In this document: one piece after another, positions 43,411-53,619 of the stretch
How positions within the stretch are numbered: position 1 is the stretch's first letter
Layout of the letters: each line of letters starts with the position of its first letter
Assembly (NCBI RefSeq): GCF_001548095.1
Contig: NZ_AP014815.1
Coordinates: 991,656-1,055,655, forward strand
Origin: Geminocystis sp. NIES-3708
Lineage (GTDB): Bacteria > Cyanobacteriota > Cyanobacteriia > Cyanobacteriales > Cyanobacteriaceae
Direction: 5' to 3'
Length of the DNA stretch: 64,000 bases
Notes under the pieces: generated by a model
Databases searched by the model: none
Told to the model about the DNA's origin: nothing
The model's input: the letters and a program-made list of their open reading frames with translations, nothing else
Position numbers and translations under genes: made by a program

Positions 43411-43965
43411 ATGAAAAATATTTTAAGAGGTTTAAACGTTTATTTAATTGGTATGATGGGATCAGGTAAAAGCACCATCGGAAAAATATTAGCAGAAAGA
43501 TTACATTATCGTTTTTTAGACACTGATGAGATGATCGAAAAAATAAGTCATAAAACGATTAATCAAATTTTTGCAGAAGAAGGTGAAGCCAGTTTTCGTA
43601 AATTAGAAAGTGCTATTTTACAAGAGATTTCTGCTTATATTCGCACTGTTATCGCTACGGGAGGTGGAATTATTTTATGTCAAGACAACTGGAGTCACTT
43701 AAGAGATGGTATGGTTATTTGGTTAGATGCACCAATCAACCTTTTAGTCGAAAGATTAGCGGATGATAATACTCGTCCTTTATTACATCAAGAAGATTTA
43801 ACTATAAAATTGACGAAATTACGACAACAAAGAGAATCTTTATATCAACAAGCGGATATTATTCTTCCCATCACTGATAATGACACCCCTGAAGATATTG
43901 TCGAAAAATTGCTTCAAGAAATTCCTCTCCATGTTAAACCAGAGTTTAATCCCGAATTAAATTAA
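43411..43965 (+). CDS. aroK: Shikimate kinase
   Basis: A 184-residue kinase that phosphorylates shikimate on the path to chorismate. The P-loop is GMMGSGKSTIGK. Substrate-binding residues follow in FLDTDEMIE (shikimate aspartate), SFRKLE (arginine), TGGGIILC (glycine loop) and the lid DNTRPLL with its arginine. The final HVKPEFNPE is typical of the cyanobacterial protein. The first residues, MKNILRGLNVYLIG, are slightly longer than E. coli. The 43345 heptamers lie ~40 bp upstream. Confidence 0.95.
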   Translation: MKNILRGLNVYLIGMMGSGKSTIGKILAERLHYRFLDTDEMIEKISHKTINQIFAEEGEASFRKLESAILQEISAYIRTVIATGGGIILCQDNWSHLRDGMVIWLDAPINLLVERLADDNTRPLLHQEDLTIKLTKLRQQRESLYQQADIILPITDNDTPEDIVEKLLQEIPLHVKPEFNPELN

Positions 43966-44007
43966 AGATTATTAATTGATAATCACTGAATATTTTTCAA
44001 ATCTTGG

Positions 44008-44703
44008 TTAATCTGTTAAACCATGCTTCAAAGCAAATCTGACTAATTCAGTACGACTGTTTGTACCAGTTTTGCTGAAAAGACGACTAACATATTTTTC
44101 GACATTTCTGACACTGGTTTCCAGAGTTTTAGCAATTTCTTTATTCATCAAGCCTTGTGCTACTAAGTCTAATACACTTTGTTCTCTTGGTGTTAAATCA
44201 ATAGCCATCGGTAATTCTGTAATGGTAAACTTAGAACTATTTTCTAATTTATCTTTGATGTCTTTCACATCTTTGACTAATTCCTCTAATTGCATATTAC
44301 CTTCTACATTCTCCTGCTGACTTCTTTTTTTCTCTAGTAAATTTCTAACAATTGCTTCTAATTCATCAGCATCAAATGGTTTTGGTAAATACGCATCACA
44401 TCCTGCGGTATATCCTTCTATTCGATCAGTTGTCATTCCTTTTGCAGTCAGAAAAACTACAGGCACAGAGCGAAAGCGAATATCTTCTTTTAATTGTGCT
44501 AAAAATTGTAAGCCGTTAACTTCTGGCATCATAATATCAGAAATAATTAAATCAGGAGTGTTTAGTTCTAATTTTTGCCACGCTTCCTTGGCGTTACTAG
44601 CAACATCTACTTCCCAATTTTCGTTATAATTTAAGTATGCTTGTACTGATTCTCTGATTCCTGGCTCATCATCCACTAATAATATTTTTTCTATTTCTGA
44701 CAT
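44008..44703 (-). CDS. LuxR-family response regulator (Ycf29-like)
   Basis: A 231-residue response regulator. The receiver domain (residues ~5-125) has the acidic pocket D11/D12, phosphorylated Asp in ISDIMMPE at D56, the T/S in FLTAKG, and lysine in PKPFDADEL. A short linker leads to the LuxR HTH domain (~165-231): LTPREQSVLDLVAQGLMNKEIA, and VEKYVSRLFSKTGTNSRTELVRFA. The sequence resembles Ycf29 (TctD) of plastids and cyanobacteria. No kinase is adjacent. Confidence 0.88.
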   Translation of the reverse strand: MSEIEKILLVDDEPGIRESVQAYLNYNENWEVDVASNAKEAWQKLELNTPDLIISDIMMPEVNGLQFLAQLKEDIRFRSVPVVFLTAKGMTTDRIEGYTAGCDAYLPKPFDADELEAIVRNLLEKKRSQQENVEGNMQLEELVKDVKDIKDKLENSSKFTITELPMAIDLTPREQSVLDLVAQGLMNKEIAKTLETSVRNVEKYVSRLFSKTGTNSRTELVRFALKHGLTD

Positions 44704-44759
44704 AAGGATTATTAATAGTAAGTTTATATAAAATTATCTAATTTTCAGTATATTGCTTT

Positions 44760-45518
44760 ATGACATCACATTGGCACTTATCCCAGAATCATTTAAACAT
44801 CTTAGAAACTTGTCCACCCATATTTCAAAAAATTTATTTACAACAATTAAAAAGTCCTTTTAATGTTATTCAAGAAGAAAAAACCCAATGGGGAAAGCAA
44901 TTTCATCTGTTAATGCAGCAACATAATTTAGGTTTATCTATCGAGGAAATTCACACAGATAATGAAGAGTTAAAAATTTCGGTTAAGGCTTTAATTAATG
45001 CCACGGCAAATATTTGGAATTCTGAGGATATTTTTGAAAAAAGAGCTGAATTTCAGGTTAATCACACCATCAAAAACTTTTTATTTACTTCGGTATATGA
45101 TTTATTGATTTTGTATAAGAATAAAGCGGTAATTTTTGATTGGAAAACTTACTTAAAACCGCAAAACGAACAAACATTAATTAATAATTGGCAAACAAAA
45201 TTATATTTATATATCTTAGCAGAAAAACTTAACTATAAACCTCATCAAATTTCTTTTACTTACTGGTTTGTAAAGATACCTAATGAGCCTCAAAAATACA
45301 CAATTAAATATAATAAAACTAAACATGAGCAAACAAAAAAAGAATTACATATTTTATTAGAAAAATTAGATTATCTAACCAGAGAATATGTAGAAAATAA
45401 AGTTAATTTTCCTCACCATCAAAACTGTAATAATTGTCCTTATCGTCATAATTTTCCTAATTTATTAACAGAATTAGAATTAGCTCAAAATTTACCAACT
45501 TCTCTTGATGAAATATAG
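44760..45518 (+). CDS. PD-(D/E)XK nuclease family protein (Cas4/RecB-like)
   Basis: A 252-residue protein. The N-terminal LNILETCPPIFQKIYLQQL and the later RAEFQVN, VYDLLILYKN and AVIFDWKTYLK give the glutamate, aspartate and DxK motif of the PD-(D/E)XK superfamily (DWKT near residue 128). The motif IV-like NWQTKLYLYIL follows. The C-terminus has a cysteine cluster (NCNNCPYR) typical of iron-sulfur nucleases of the Cas4/AddB type. No CRISPR array or cas1 is in the window, so it is likely a RecB-type housekeeping nuclease. Confidence 0.86.
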   Translation: MTSHWHLSQNHLNILETCPPIFQKIYLQQLKSPFNVIQEEKTQWGKQFHLLMQQHNLGLSIEEIHTDNEELKISVKALINATANIWNSEDIFEKRAEFQVNHTIKNFLFTSVYDLLILYKNKAVIFDWKTYLKPQNEQTLINNWQTKLYLYILAEKLNYKPHQISFTYWFVKIPNEPQKYTIKYNKTKHEQTKKELHILLEKLDYLTREYVENKVNFPHHQNCNNCPYRHNFPNLLTELELAQNLPTSLDEI

Positions 45519-45622
45519 TCAAGGGCAAAGTGCAAAATAAAATATAAAGTATAAAAAAGGTGAGCATTTACCCACCCGTAATTCATAATTTATGATTCTT
45601 AATTCCTAATTCCTCATTATTT

Positions 45623-47416
45623 TTAGCGTTTAGCTAATTTTTTACTAGGCAATTTTCGTAAGCGGATAGATTCAGGAGTAATTTCTACTAATTCATCAGA
45701 GCCAATGTATTCTAATGCTCTTTCCAAACTCATTTCAATAGGTGCTTGTAGTTGTACTAACTCATCACCAGTTGCAGAACGATGGTTTGTTAGCTGTTTG
45801 GTTTTACAAACATTAATTTCTACATCCTGTGCACGATTACTTTCACCGATAATCATACCCTTATAAACTTTTGTACCCGGATGAATAAAGAAAACACCTC
45901 TGTCTTCAGCATTTTTCATGGCGTAGAAAGTAGAAACTCCTTCTTCAAAAGAAGTTAGTACACCATTATAACGAGTTTCCAAATCACCAACTAAGGGGCG
46001 ATATTCATGAAAACTATGATTCATAATACCTTCACCTTTGGTTATACGAATAAAGTCACCACGAAAACCAATTAAACCTCGTGCAGGTACAATAAATTCT
46101 AATTGAGTACGTCCATTACCGCTAGATTGCATATCCTGCATTTCTGCTTTACGTTGCCCTAAACGCTCAATACAAGCACCTTGGGCTTCTTCTGGTACGT
46201 CTAAAACGAGGTATTCAAAAGGTTCGTAAGGTTGTCCGTTGACTTCACGATAGATTACTTGAGGTTGAGATACTTGAAACTCGAATCCTTCCCGACGCAT
46301 ATTCTCAATGAGAATCCCTAAATGTAATTCACCACGTCCAGAAACTACAAATTGTTCTGCTGACTCACCATCTTCAACTCTCAAGGCTACATTAGTTTGA
46401 AGCTCTTTATCAAGACGATCACGAATTTGACGAGATGTTACAAATTTACCTTCTTGACCTGCAAAAGGAGAATTATTTACAGAAAATGTCATACGTAAGG
46501 TCGGTTCATCGACTTTAATCAATGGTAACGCTTGAGGTTCAGTAGGACAAGTTATGGTCTCACCGATATTCGCATCGGCAAAACCTGCTACGGCTACGAT
46601 AAAACCAGCACTAGCTTCTTGTAATTCTACTCGTTGTAAGCCTTCAAAACCTAGCAATTTACTGATACGAGCTTTAACAATACTACCATCTTCTTTAATT
46701 AAAGCAGCTTGTTGTCCTGCCTGAATTGTTCCATTATGAATTTTGCCGATTACAATACGTCCTAAATATTCGGAATAGTCAAGGGTAGTAACTTGTAATT
46801 GTAAAGGTTTAGTAGGATCACCTGCTGGGGGTGGAACATGACCTAAAATAGCTTCAAATAAGGGTTGCATATCGACACCCTCATCTTCAATGTTATTTTT
46901 GGCATAGCCACTAATACCCGATGCGTAAAGGGTAGTAAAATCACACTGATCATCATCTGCACCTAGTTCTACAAATAAGTCAAATACTTTATCTACTGCC
47001 TTATCTGGCTCGGAACGGGGACGATCTATTTTATTAACTACAACAATGGGACGTAAACCTTTTTCGAGAGCTTTTTTTAGTACAAAACGGGTTTGAGGCA
47101 TCGGTCCTTCGTTGGCATCTACGATTAAAATACAACCGTCAACCATTCCTAAAACTCGTTCAACTTCACCGCCAAAGTCAGCGTGTCCGGGGGTATCAAC
47201 TATATTAATTAATGTTTCTTTATAACGTACTGCTGTATTTTTTGAAAGAATGGTAATTCCTCTTTCTCTTTCAATATCATTGGAGTCCATTACACAGGTA
47301 GGCACTTCTTCACCTTCTCGGAAGATACCAGACTGTTTTAATAGTGCATCAACGAGGGTTGTTTTGCCGTGATCAACGTGGGCAATAATCGCAAGATTGC
47401 GAATGGGGAGAGACAT
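45623..47416 (-). CDS. typA: Ribosome-binding translational GTPase TypA/BipA
   Basis: A 597-residue GTPase that joins the 70S ribosome and aids subunit assembly and stress adaptation. The G motifs are [12 protein letters not shown] (G1), ERGITI (G2), [16 protein letters not shown] (G3) and NKIDRP (G4). Domain II ([21 protein letters not shown]), EF-G-like domains III and V ([20 protein letters not shown]) and the TypA-specific C-terminal domain with [12 protein letters not shown] are in order. Length is typical. It converges with the nuclease gene. Confidence 0.97.
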   Translation of the reverse strand: MSLPIRNLAIIAHVDHGKTTLVDALLKQSGIFREGEEVPTCVMDSNDIERERGITILSKNTAVRYKETLINIVDTPGHADFGGEVERVLGMVDGCILIVDANEGPMPQTRFVLKKALEKGLRPIVVVNKIDRPRSEPDKAVDKVFDLFVELGADDDQCDFTTLYASGISGYAKNNIEDEGVDMQPLFEAILGHVPPPAGDPTKPLQLQVTTLDYSEYLGRIVIGKIHNGTIQAGQQAALIKEDGSIVKARISKLLGFEGLQRVELQEASAGFIVAVAGFADANIGETITCPTEPQALPLIKVDEPTLRMTFSVNNSPFAGQEGKFVTSRQIRDRLDKELQTNVALRVEDGESAEQFVVSGRGELHLGILIENMRREGFEFQVSQPQVIYREVNGQPYEPFEYLVLDVPEEAQGACIERLGQRKAEMQDMQSSGNGRTQLEFIVPARGLIGFRGDFIRITKGEGIMNHSFHEYRPLVGDLETRYNGVLTSFEEGVSTFYAMKNAEDRGVFFIHPGTKVYKGMIIGESNRAQDVEINVCKTKQLTNHRSATGDELVQLQAPIEMSLERALEYIGSDELVEITPESIRLRKLPSKKLAKR

Positions 47417-47567
47417 AAATCTGTTAATTTAATGTAATGATTATTTATAGTTCCCTTAATTCTAACTGATTATTGTTATTTTTTATTAATTTTTGTTTTT
47501 ATTTCTTGATTTTTGAGCTAAATTCATGTAATTCTTCTTAGTGCTTAGTAAAAAATTAACATTAATC

Positions 47568-48479
47568 TTATTCATAGCTAATTTGCGGGGATTGATACTC
47601 TAAAGGTTCGACATGAATTAAGATTCTGACAGGGGCAAATTTAGCTTCTAATTTAGCTTCTACTTCTTCAGTTATATCATGGGCAGTTTTTACATTTTCA
47701 CTATCCACAATTAAGTGCATTTCTATAAATACTTGTCTGCCTAATAATCCTCTCGATGCTATATTATGACAGTTAACTACTCCGGGTACTTCTATCACTA
47801 TTTGATGAATTAATTCGGGAGCGATAGCCATTTCATCTACTAACCATGGTAAGTTACTTTTCAAAACTTGCCAACCACTTTTTAATACTAGAAAAGCCAC
47901 AGGAAATGCTAGTAAATAATCAAGAGATTTTAACATCGGTAAATTCCAATTTTCTGCTTGCCAAGCAGCTATTAAACCTAATAATACAGATATTGTTACC
48001 CAAATATCACTCATGGTATGAGTTGCATCAGCAATTAAAATATTACTGCCTATTTTTTCTCCCACACTACGCTCATAAAAAGCTACGAAAATATTGATAC
48101 CTAAAATAAGAATTAAAACCCATAATTCACTTCCTGCAATATTAACAGGATCACCACCAAAAAAAATTCTATTTAATGCCGAAGTTACAATCTCAAAACA
48201 GGCAATACCTAAAAATGCAGCGATACCCAAAGCACCAATAGCTTCAAATTTATGATGCCCATATGGATGATCTCGATCAGGAATTGGGGAAGAAAGTTGA
48301 TTCGTCACTAAACCTAAAACATTATTAGCACTATCGGTTACACTATGTAAAGCATCTGCTTGTAAACTTAATGAACCAGTCATGACACCAACCACTGCTT
48401 TTAATGCTAAAACCACAAGATTTAAAATTAAAGTAATTATTAATACTTGACGAACTTTTTGACGCTTATCTTGAGCCAT
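47568..48479 (-). CDS. Cation diffusion facilitator (CDF) metal transporter
   Basis: A 303-residue CDF family efflux protein exporting divalent metal ions (probably zinc or cobalt) in exchange for protons. Transmembrane helices are in residues ~10-215. The metal-binding TM2 motif is DALHSVTDSANNVLG and the TM5 motif DATHTMSDIWVTISV, each with the HxxxD pattern. The cytoplasmic C-terminal domain (~215-303) shows IEVPGVVNCHNIASRGLLG. The HDHDHDH loop of zinc exporters is absent, which leaves metal selectivity open. It is a single gene. Confidence 0.9.
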   Translation of the reverse strand: MAQDKRQKVRQVLIITLILNLVVLALKAVVGVMTGSLSLQADALHSVTDSANNVLGLVTNQLSSPIPDRDHPYGHHKFEAIGALGIAAFLGIACFEIVTSALNRIFFGGDPVNIAGSELWVLILILGINIFVAFYERSVGEKIGSNILIADATHTMSDIWVTISVLLGLIAAWQAENWNLPMLKSLDYLLAFPVAFLVLKSGWQVLKSNLPWLVDEMAIAPELIHQIVIEVPGVVNCHNIASRGLLGRQVFIEMHLIVDSENVKTAHDITEEVEAKLEAKFAPVRILIHVEPLEYQSPQISYE

Positions 48480-48658
48480 AATGGATAATAATTAATTAAC
48501 AATTGATAATTAATAATGAGAATTAGTAACTAAAATTTTATTATAAATCTTTTTAATTTTAAACACTATTAATTTTTGTAAATTTAGAAAAAATAATATT
48601 TACATTTAACTTGAATATTTTATTTTAAAAGAATCACTAATTATTGAGAATAAATACT

Positions 48659-48838
48659 ATGATTAATCATAATTATTATAATTTAGATAAAATTACTGAA
48701 CCTATCGCTCAAGCTAAACCTCAAATAAAAGCCATCGTAGAAGAAGTGTTACAATTAGAAAAAGATCGATTATCTCAAAAAAATATCCGCTATATTAATG
48801 ATGATGTGTTGAAAATAATTAAGCAATATATTCAATGA
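48659..48838 (+). CDS. Small protein translationally coupled to a DndD-like ATPase
   Basis: A 59-residue helical protein, MINHNYYNLDKITEPIAQAK with a charged amphipathic helix (KAIVEEVLQLEKDRLSQK) and an isoleucine-rich C-terminus. An in-frame TTG at 48644 could add five residues, but ATG 48659 is preferred. Its stop codon overlaps the start codon of the next gene as ATGA, so the two are translationally coupled and probably work as a complex. No family is recognised. Such small proteins often regulate or bind a toxin or SMC protein. Confidence 0.7.
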   Translation: MINHNYYNLDKITEPIAQAKPQIKAIVEEVLQLEKDRLSQKNIRYINDDVLKIIKQYIQ

Positions 48839-50898
48839 AAATTATTAGTTTACAATTATTGAATTTTCGCCAATTTTACGGTAAAACTCCAGTTATTTAC
48901 TTTGCTCATGGTGAAAAAAATACCACGATTATTCATGGTAATAATGGAGCAGGAAAAACCACTATATTAAATGCTTTTACTTGGGTATTTTATGAGAAAT
49001 TTTCTGCCGCTTTTGCTTCTCCTGATTTATTAGTAAATAAAAAGGCAATTAATGAAGTAGAATTCGGTACTGCGATAGAATGTTTTGTAGAAATAATTTT
49101 TGATCATGATTATAAAACTTATCAGTTAAAAAGAAAGTGTTTTGCTCATCGAAATAAAGAAAATAAAATTGTCATTAATCAACCACAATTATTCATGATG
49201 ATAGCTGGAGATGATGGAAAATGGCAACATCCCTTAGAACAACCAATGGATATAATTGAAAGAATTTTACCTAAAAGTTTACATCAATATTTTTTCTTTG
49301 ATGGTGAACATATTGATCATCTTTTTCGCATAGAAGAAAGACATAAAATTGCTGAAGATACAAAGGAATTAATAGGGGTAAAAGTTTTAGAAAGGGCAGT
49401 CAGTCACTTAAAAAATGCTCAAAAAATCTTAAAAGATGAGTTAAATTCTATAGGCGATATAACAATTACAACGTTGATTAAACAACAAAAAGATCAAGAA
49501 ATTTTCAAAATAAAATTAGAAAAAGATAATAACTTACTTATCACTAGATTAGAACAATTACTTTTAGATAAGCAAAGTATTTCTGCACAAATGTTAGCTA
49601 TGGGTGGTATTGAAAATTTACAAGTCTTAAAGCAAAAATTATTAACCGATGAAAAAGAAGTTAGAAAGAATTTAATTAACACTCAACAAGCTATAAAAAA
49701 AGAAATTTCTACCAGAGGTTATTTAACTTTTTTATCTTCAACCATAGCGGAATTTAATCTGATTATTAAAGACTTAAGACATAAAGGAGAATTACCTAGT
49801 GGCATTAAGAAGCAATTTATAGAACAATTATTACATGAAAAAAAATGTATTTGTGGAACAGAATTATATCCTGAAACAAAGCCTTATTCACAAGTAAAAA
49901 ATTGGATTAATCTTGCGGGAAGTACTGAGATAGAAGAAGCTGTTATTAGATTAGAAACTCAAGTCAATAATATTGAGTCTTTAAAAAATAATTTTTGGAT
50001 AGAAATAAATAAATATCAAGAAAATATTAATAATTGGCGAATTCAGTTAAGCACTATTGAAGAAGAATTAGATAAAATAAATGAACAATTAAGACAATAC
50101 CCTGATCATAATATTCAAGAAAAACAAAGACAATTAGATAATATTGAACAGCATATTCGCGAAATTACTTTAAATCAAGGAGAAAATAATTTACAATTAG
50201 AAAATATTAAAGAAGAGTTAATAAATTTAGAAAAACAGTTAAAAAAACAAGAAGTAAAACAAGAAAAACATTCTCTAATTATTAGAAGAATTCAAGGGGC
50301 AGATGATTCTATAAAATGTATTCTTGAAGTGCAAAAAAGACTGGAAAATCAATTTAGATTAGCCTTAGAAAAAAAAGTTCAAGAAATTTTTAACTCGATC
50401 TCTTTTACCCCTTATCAACCTCATTTAAATGAAAATTATGAGTTAAATTTAATTGAAAATACATCAGGAATTGATTTGGCAGTGGCGGCATCAACAGGAG
50501 AAAATCAAATCTTAAGTTTATCTTTTATCGGTGCTATTATTGATATGGTAAGAGAATGGTCAAAACAAAGTAATTTAGTCGGCTTAGATTCTAGTAAATT
50601 TCCCATAATTATGGATTCACCCTTCGGCAGTTTAGATGAAATTTATCGCCGTCAAGTGGGTAAATCTATCCCTAAATTAGCTAATCAATTAGTAGTTTTA
50701 GTCACAAAAACTCAATGGCGAAATGAAGTGGAAACGGAGATGAATCCTTATATCAATAAACAATATATTTTAGTATATCGATCGCCAAAAGAAGATTGTC
50801 AAGAAGATTTTATTATTCTTAATGGTGAAGAATATCCGTTGGTTAAAAAAAGCGATAATCAGTTTGAATATACAGAAATTATAGAAGTTAATATTTAA
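48835..50898 (+). CDS. DndD-like SMC/Rad50-type AAA ATPase
   Basis: A 687-residue ATPase of the SMC class. Walker A is GNNGAGKTT at residues 35-43. The FFFDGEHID motif near 160 is characteristic of DndD, the ATPase of the DNA phosphorothioation system. Two coiled-coil arms enclose a zinc-hook-like CxC (C338 and C340, in KKCICGTELYP). The ABC signature is STGENQILSLSFIGA at 553, and Walker B is PIIMDSPFGSLDE at 594. There are no other Dnd genes (DndB, C, E) nearby. It is likely a genome-defence or DNA-repair ATPase whose partner is the coupled small protein. Confidence 0.85.
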   Translation: MKIISLQLLNFRQFYGKTPVIYFAHGEKNTTIIHGNNGAGKTTILNAFTWVFYEKFSAAFASPDLLVNKKAINEVEFGTAIECFVEIIFDHDYKTYQLKRKCFAHRNKENKIVINQPQLFMMIAGDDGKWQHPLEQPMDIIERILPKSLHQYFFFDGEHIDHLFRIEERHKIAEDTKELIGVKVLERAVSHLKNAQKILKDELNSIGDITITTLIKQQKDQEIFKIKLEKDNNLLITRLEQLLLDKQSISAQMLAMGGIENLQVLKQKLLTDEKEVRKNLINTQQAIKKEISTRGYLTFLSSTIAEFNLIIKDLRHKGELPSGIKKQFIEQLLHEKKCICGTELYPETKPYSQVKNWINLAGSTEIEEAVIRLETQVNNIESLKNNFWIEINKYQENINNWRIQLSTIEEELDKINEQLRQYPDHNIQEKQRQLDNIEQHIREITLNQGENNLQLENIKEELINLEKQLKKQEVKQEKHSLIIRRIQGADDSIKCILEVQKRLENQFRLALEKKVQEIFNSISFTPYQPHLNENYELNLIENTSGIDLAVAASTGENQILSLSFIGAIIDMVREWSKQSNLVGLDSSKFPIIMDSPFGSLDEIYRRQVGKSIPKLANQLVVLVTKTQWRNEVETEMNPYINKQYILVYRSPKEDCQEDFIILNGEEYPLVKKSDNQFEYTEIIEVNI

Positions 50899-50900
50899 GT

Positions 50901-51674
50901 TTAAGAGGGTAAATTTTCAAATTTAAGGAAAGTATCATAAAGATATTGTAAGAATTTTAGATTCCGAAATTTACTAGAAAAATTATGCCAATTATTATTA
51001 CTATTTTTACTTTTATCCCAACTAAAAACTTGAATACCATTCCAAAAAGTTGAATAACAATTTTGGGGAGTAGGAAAATCTAATATTAATTCACAATGAG
51101 GCTGTAAGGCTAAAAAATCGAAATTTGCTTGTTGGGCTGAAATAAAGTTACTATCATCAACTACAATTAACGCCTTATCTGCCAAAAAAGGTATTACCAT
51201 TAATAATCCCATTAATTGTGAGCGATAATCGTGGGCACCATCATAAAAATAAACGCCAATTTTTTCCTCTATTTGATATTCTCTAAAGTCAAAAAAGAAT
51301 TCTTCAAAGTCTTGATTACAGAAATTTACTTGTTCTTCTAAGTTAAAATAAGATAAATTATTCTCTAATTGATTCATATTTTTACCTTCAAAATCAAATT
51401 CTGAAAAGTCATCCACTGCATAGGCAGTTTTGTCATGATTATTTATTAAAGCACCAATTAAAGTTGAACCTTTGTATGTACCAATTTCGCAGTAAATTTC
51501 ATCTTTTTCCATACATTCAACTGCCCAATTTAATAACTGTAAAATATTAGTAGTTGTCATGCCATCAATATGATTTAATATCGAACTAAAAATAGAGTCT
51601 TTTGGAGTAATTAAATCAGTGCTATAATTATGATATTTGTTAGATAACTCTTGAATAAATTTTTGATAATCCAT
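50901..51674 (-). CDS. Class I SAM-dependent methyltransferase
   Basis: A 257-residue protein of the Methyltransf_24 type. The SAM-binding strand is EIYCEIGTYKGSTLIGALI, followed by YAVDDFSEFDFEG, FCNQDFEEFFFD and GVYFYDGAHDYRSQLMGLL, then ALIVVDDSN. The DGAHDY motif is common in this group, which often acts on sugars or small molecules. The substrate is unknown. Its stop is 2 bp from that of the DndD-like gene, so the two genes overlap in transcription but not in sequence. It is divergent from recJ. Confidence 0.82.
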   Translation of the reverse strand: MDYQKFIQELSNKYHNYSTDLITPKDSIFSSILNHIDGMTTTNILQLLNWAVECMEKDEIYCEIGTYKGSTLIGALINNHDKTAYAVDDFSEFDFEGKNMNQLENNLSYFNLEEQVNFCNQDFEEFFFDFREYQIEEKIGVYFYDGAHDYRSQLMGLLMVIPFLADKALIVVDDSNFISAQQANFDFLALQPHCELILDFPTPQNCYSTFWNGIQVFSWDKSKNSNNNWHNFSSKFRNLKFLQYLYDTFLKFENLPS

Positions 51675-51756
51675 AATTGTTAAATTAATCTTTTTTTCTC
51701 GTTATAATTTTAAGTTGACCTTTAAAATACCAGAAACTTTAATAATAATATCAGTT

Positions 51757-53496
51757 ATGACGACAGAATATAATTTGCCTCGTCAACGTTGGAAATTTTA
51801 TCCTCAAAATCCCAGTTTAGTTAATAATTTAATCTCTTATTTAGGTTTATCTCCTATCATTACCCAAGTGATTTTAAATCGTGGTATCGTTGATATAAAA
51901 GAAGCTCAAGGTTATGTTAATCCTGAAATTATTGATTTGCCTTCTCCTTTAACAGAATTTCTTGATTTAGATAAAAGTATTGAAATATTAAAAAACGCCA
52001 TCGCTTCTAGGCAAAAAATAGCAATATGTGGTGACTATGACGCTGATGGTATGACTAGTACGGCTTTATTGTTGAGAGGTTTAAGACATTTAGGGGCACA
52101 GGTGGATTATGCTATTCCCAGTCGCATGACAGATGGTTATGGTATTAATCGTCGTATTGTGGAAGAATTCAAGCAAGAAGGGGTAAGCCTGATTTTAACT
52201 GTAGATAATGGTATTTCTGCTTATGATGCGATCGCAAGGGCTAAAGAGTTAGACTTAAAAGTAATTATCACGGATCATCATGATTTACCACCAAAGTTGC
52301 CCCCTGCTGATGCCATTTTAAATCCAAAATTATTGCCTGAAGATTCTCCTTATCGTAGTTTAGCAGGAGTTGGAGTTGCTTATATTTTGGCGGTGACTTT
52401 AGCACAAAATTTGAATCAATTACAAGGTTTAACAAAGCCATTATTAGAATTATACACCGTTGGGACGATCGCCGATCTTGCACCCTTAACAGGAGTAAAT
52501 CGCCGTTGGTTAAAAAGAGGTTTAAAATTATTGTCAAATTCTGATATTTTGGGAATAAGATCATTGATTAAATTAGCAGAAGTTGATGGACAAAAAAAAC
52601 TTTTAAATTCTGATGATATAGGCTTTAAAATTGGTCCGAGAATTAACGCTATTGGGCGAATAGATGATCCTCAAATTGTCATTGAATTATTGACGACAGA
52701 AGATGAAGAAATTGCTATAACTAGAGCAATGCAATGTAATTTAAGTAATCAAACTCGTCAAAATTTATGTAAACAAATTGAACAAGAAGCTATTAAAATT
52801 ATTGAAGAAACTCCTTTAAATTGGCAAGAAGATCGAGTTTTATTAATCATTCATGAAAATTGGCATCATGGCGTAATTGGAATCGTTGCTTCTCGTTTAT
52901 TAGAAAGATATGGTGTACCTGTTTTTATCGGCACTTACGACGAAGAAAAAACAGATATAATAAGAGGCTCGGCTAGAGGAATTGAAGAATATAATGTTTT
53001 TTTAGCTTTACAATATTGCGATGATTTACTAGATAAATATGGAGGGCATAAAGCCGCAGGAGGATTTAGTTTTTCTCGTCAAAATTTATCATTAATTCAT
53101 GAGCGTTTAAAAGATTTTTCTCATAAGTGTTTAATTCCAGAATATTTGAAGCCTTTAATAAAAATAGATGCACAAATAAACTTTTCACAAATAAACTTTA
53201 AATTACTAAAAGAAATAGACAGTTTATACCCTTGGGGAATTGAAAATAAAGCCCCAACTTTTTGTACATCTAAAGTAAAAGTTATTAGCCAAAAGTTGAC
53301 AAAAACAGGAGAACATTTACAATTAACTCTAATAGATCAAGCCCAACAATTAAAAGGAATAGCATGGGGTTGGCATCATTATTATCCTTTACCGCCAGTA
53401 GTTGATATAGCCTATCGACTCAAAGAAAATGAGTGGAATGGAGACAAATCAATTCAACTAGAAATTATTGGTGCAAGAGAATCGGATAAAGTATAA
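51757..53496 (+). CDS. recJ: Single-stranded-DNA-specific exonuclease RecJ
   Basis: A 579-residue 5'-3' exonuclease used in recombination, mismatch and base-excision repair. The DHH-domain motifs are IAICGDYDADGMTSTALLLRGL, TVDNGIS, ITDHHDLPPKLPPADAILNPK and VGTIADLAPL. The DHHA1 part has HENWHHGVIGIVASRL and GSARGIEEYNVFLALQYC with GGHKAAGGFS, and the C-terminal OB fold follows. I chose ATG 51757 (MTTEYNLPRQRW); a TTG at 51715 extends the frame by 14 residues and is unlikely. Length is normal. Confidence 0.93.
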   Translation: MTTEYNLPRQRWKFYPQNPSLVNNLISYLGLSPIITQVILNRGIVDIKEAQGYVNPEIIDLPSPLTEFLDLDKSIEILKNAIASRQKIAICGDYDADGMTSTALLLRGLRHLGAQVDYAIPSRMTDGYGINRRIVEEFKQEGVSLILTVDNGISAYDAIARAKELDLKVIITDHHDLPPKLPPADAILNPKLLPEDSPYRSLAGVGVAYILAVTLAQNLNQLQGLTKPLLELYTVGTIADLAPLTGVNRRWLKRGLKLLSNSDILGIRSLIKLAEVDGQKKLLNSDDIGFKIGPRINAIGRIDDPQIVIELLTTEDEEIAITRAMQCNLSNQTRQNLCKQIEQEAIKIIEETPLNWQEDRVLLIIHENWHHGVIGIVASRLLERYGVPVFIGTYDEEKTDIIRGSARGIEEYNVFLALQYCDDLLDKYGGHKAAGGFSFSRQNLSLIHERLKDFSHKCLIPEYLKPLIKIDAQINFSQINFKLLKEIDSLYPWGIENKAPTFCTSKVKVISQKLTKTGEHLQLTLIDQAQQLKGIAWGWHHYYPLPPVVDIAYRLKENEWNGDKSIQLEIIGARESDKV

Positions 53497-53619
53497 ACTA
53501 TTTGTTTTCAATAGTAAGTCGATTTTTGATTCTTTATTTTTAATTCTTAATTCTTCTATTGTTCATTTTTGATATTTCTGGTATATATGTTAATAGAGAA
53601 CAAAATGTAGAGAATTTTT

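Noticed and set aside
44760-45518. A CRISPR-linked Cas4
   Set aside because: The fold signature and cysteines fit Cas4/RecB, but the window has no array, cas1 or cas2, so a CRISPR role is not supported.
51715-51756. Extended TTG start of recJ
   Set aside because: The extra 14 residues are not RecJ-like, and ATG 51757 gives the expected N-terminus.
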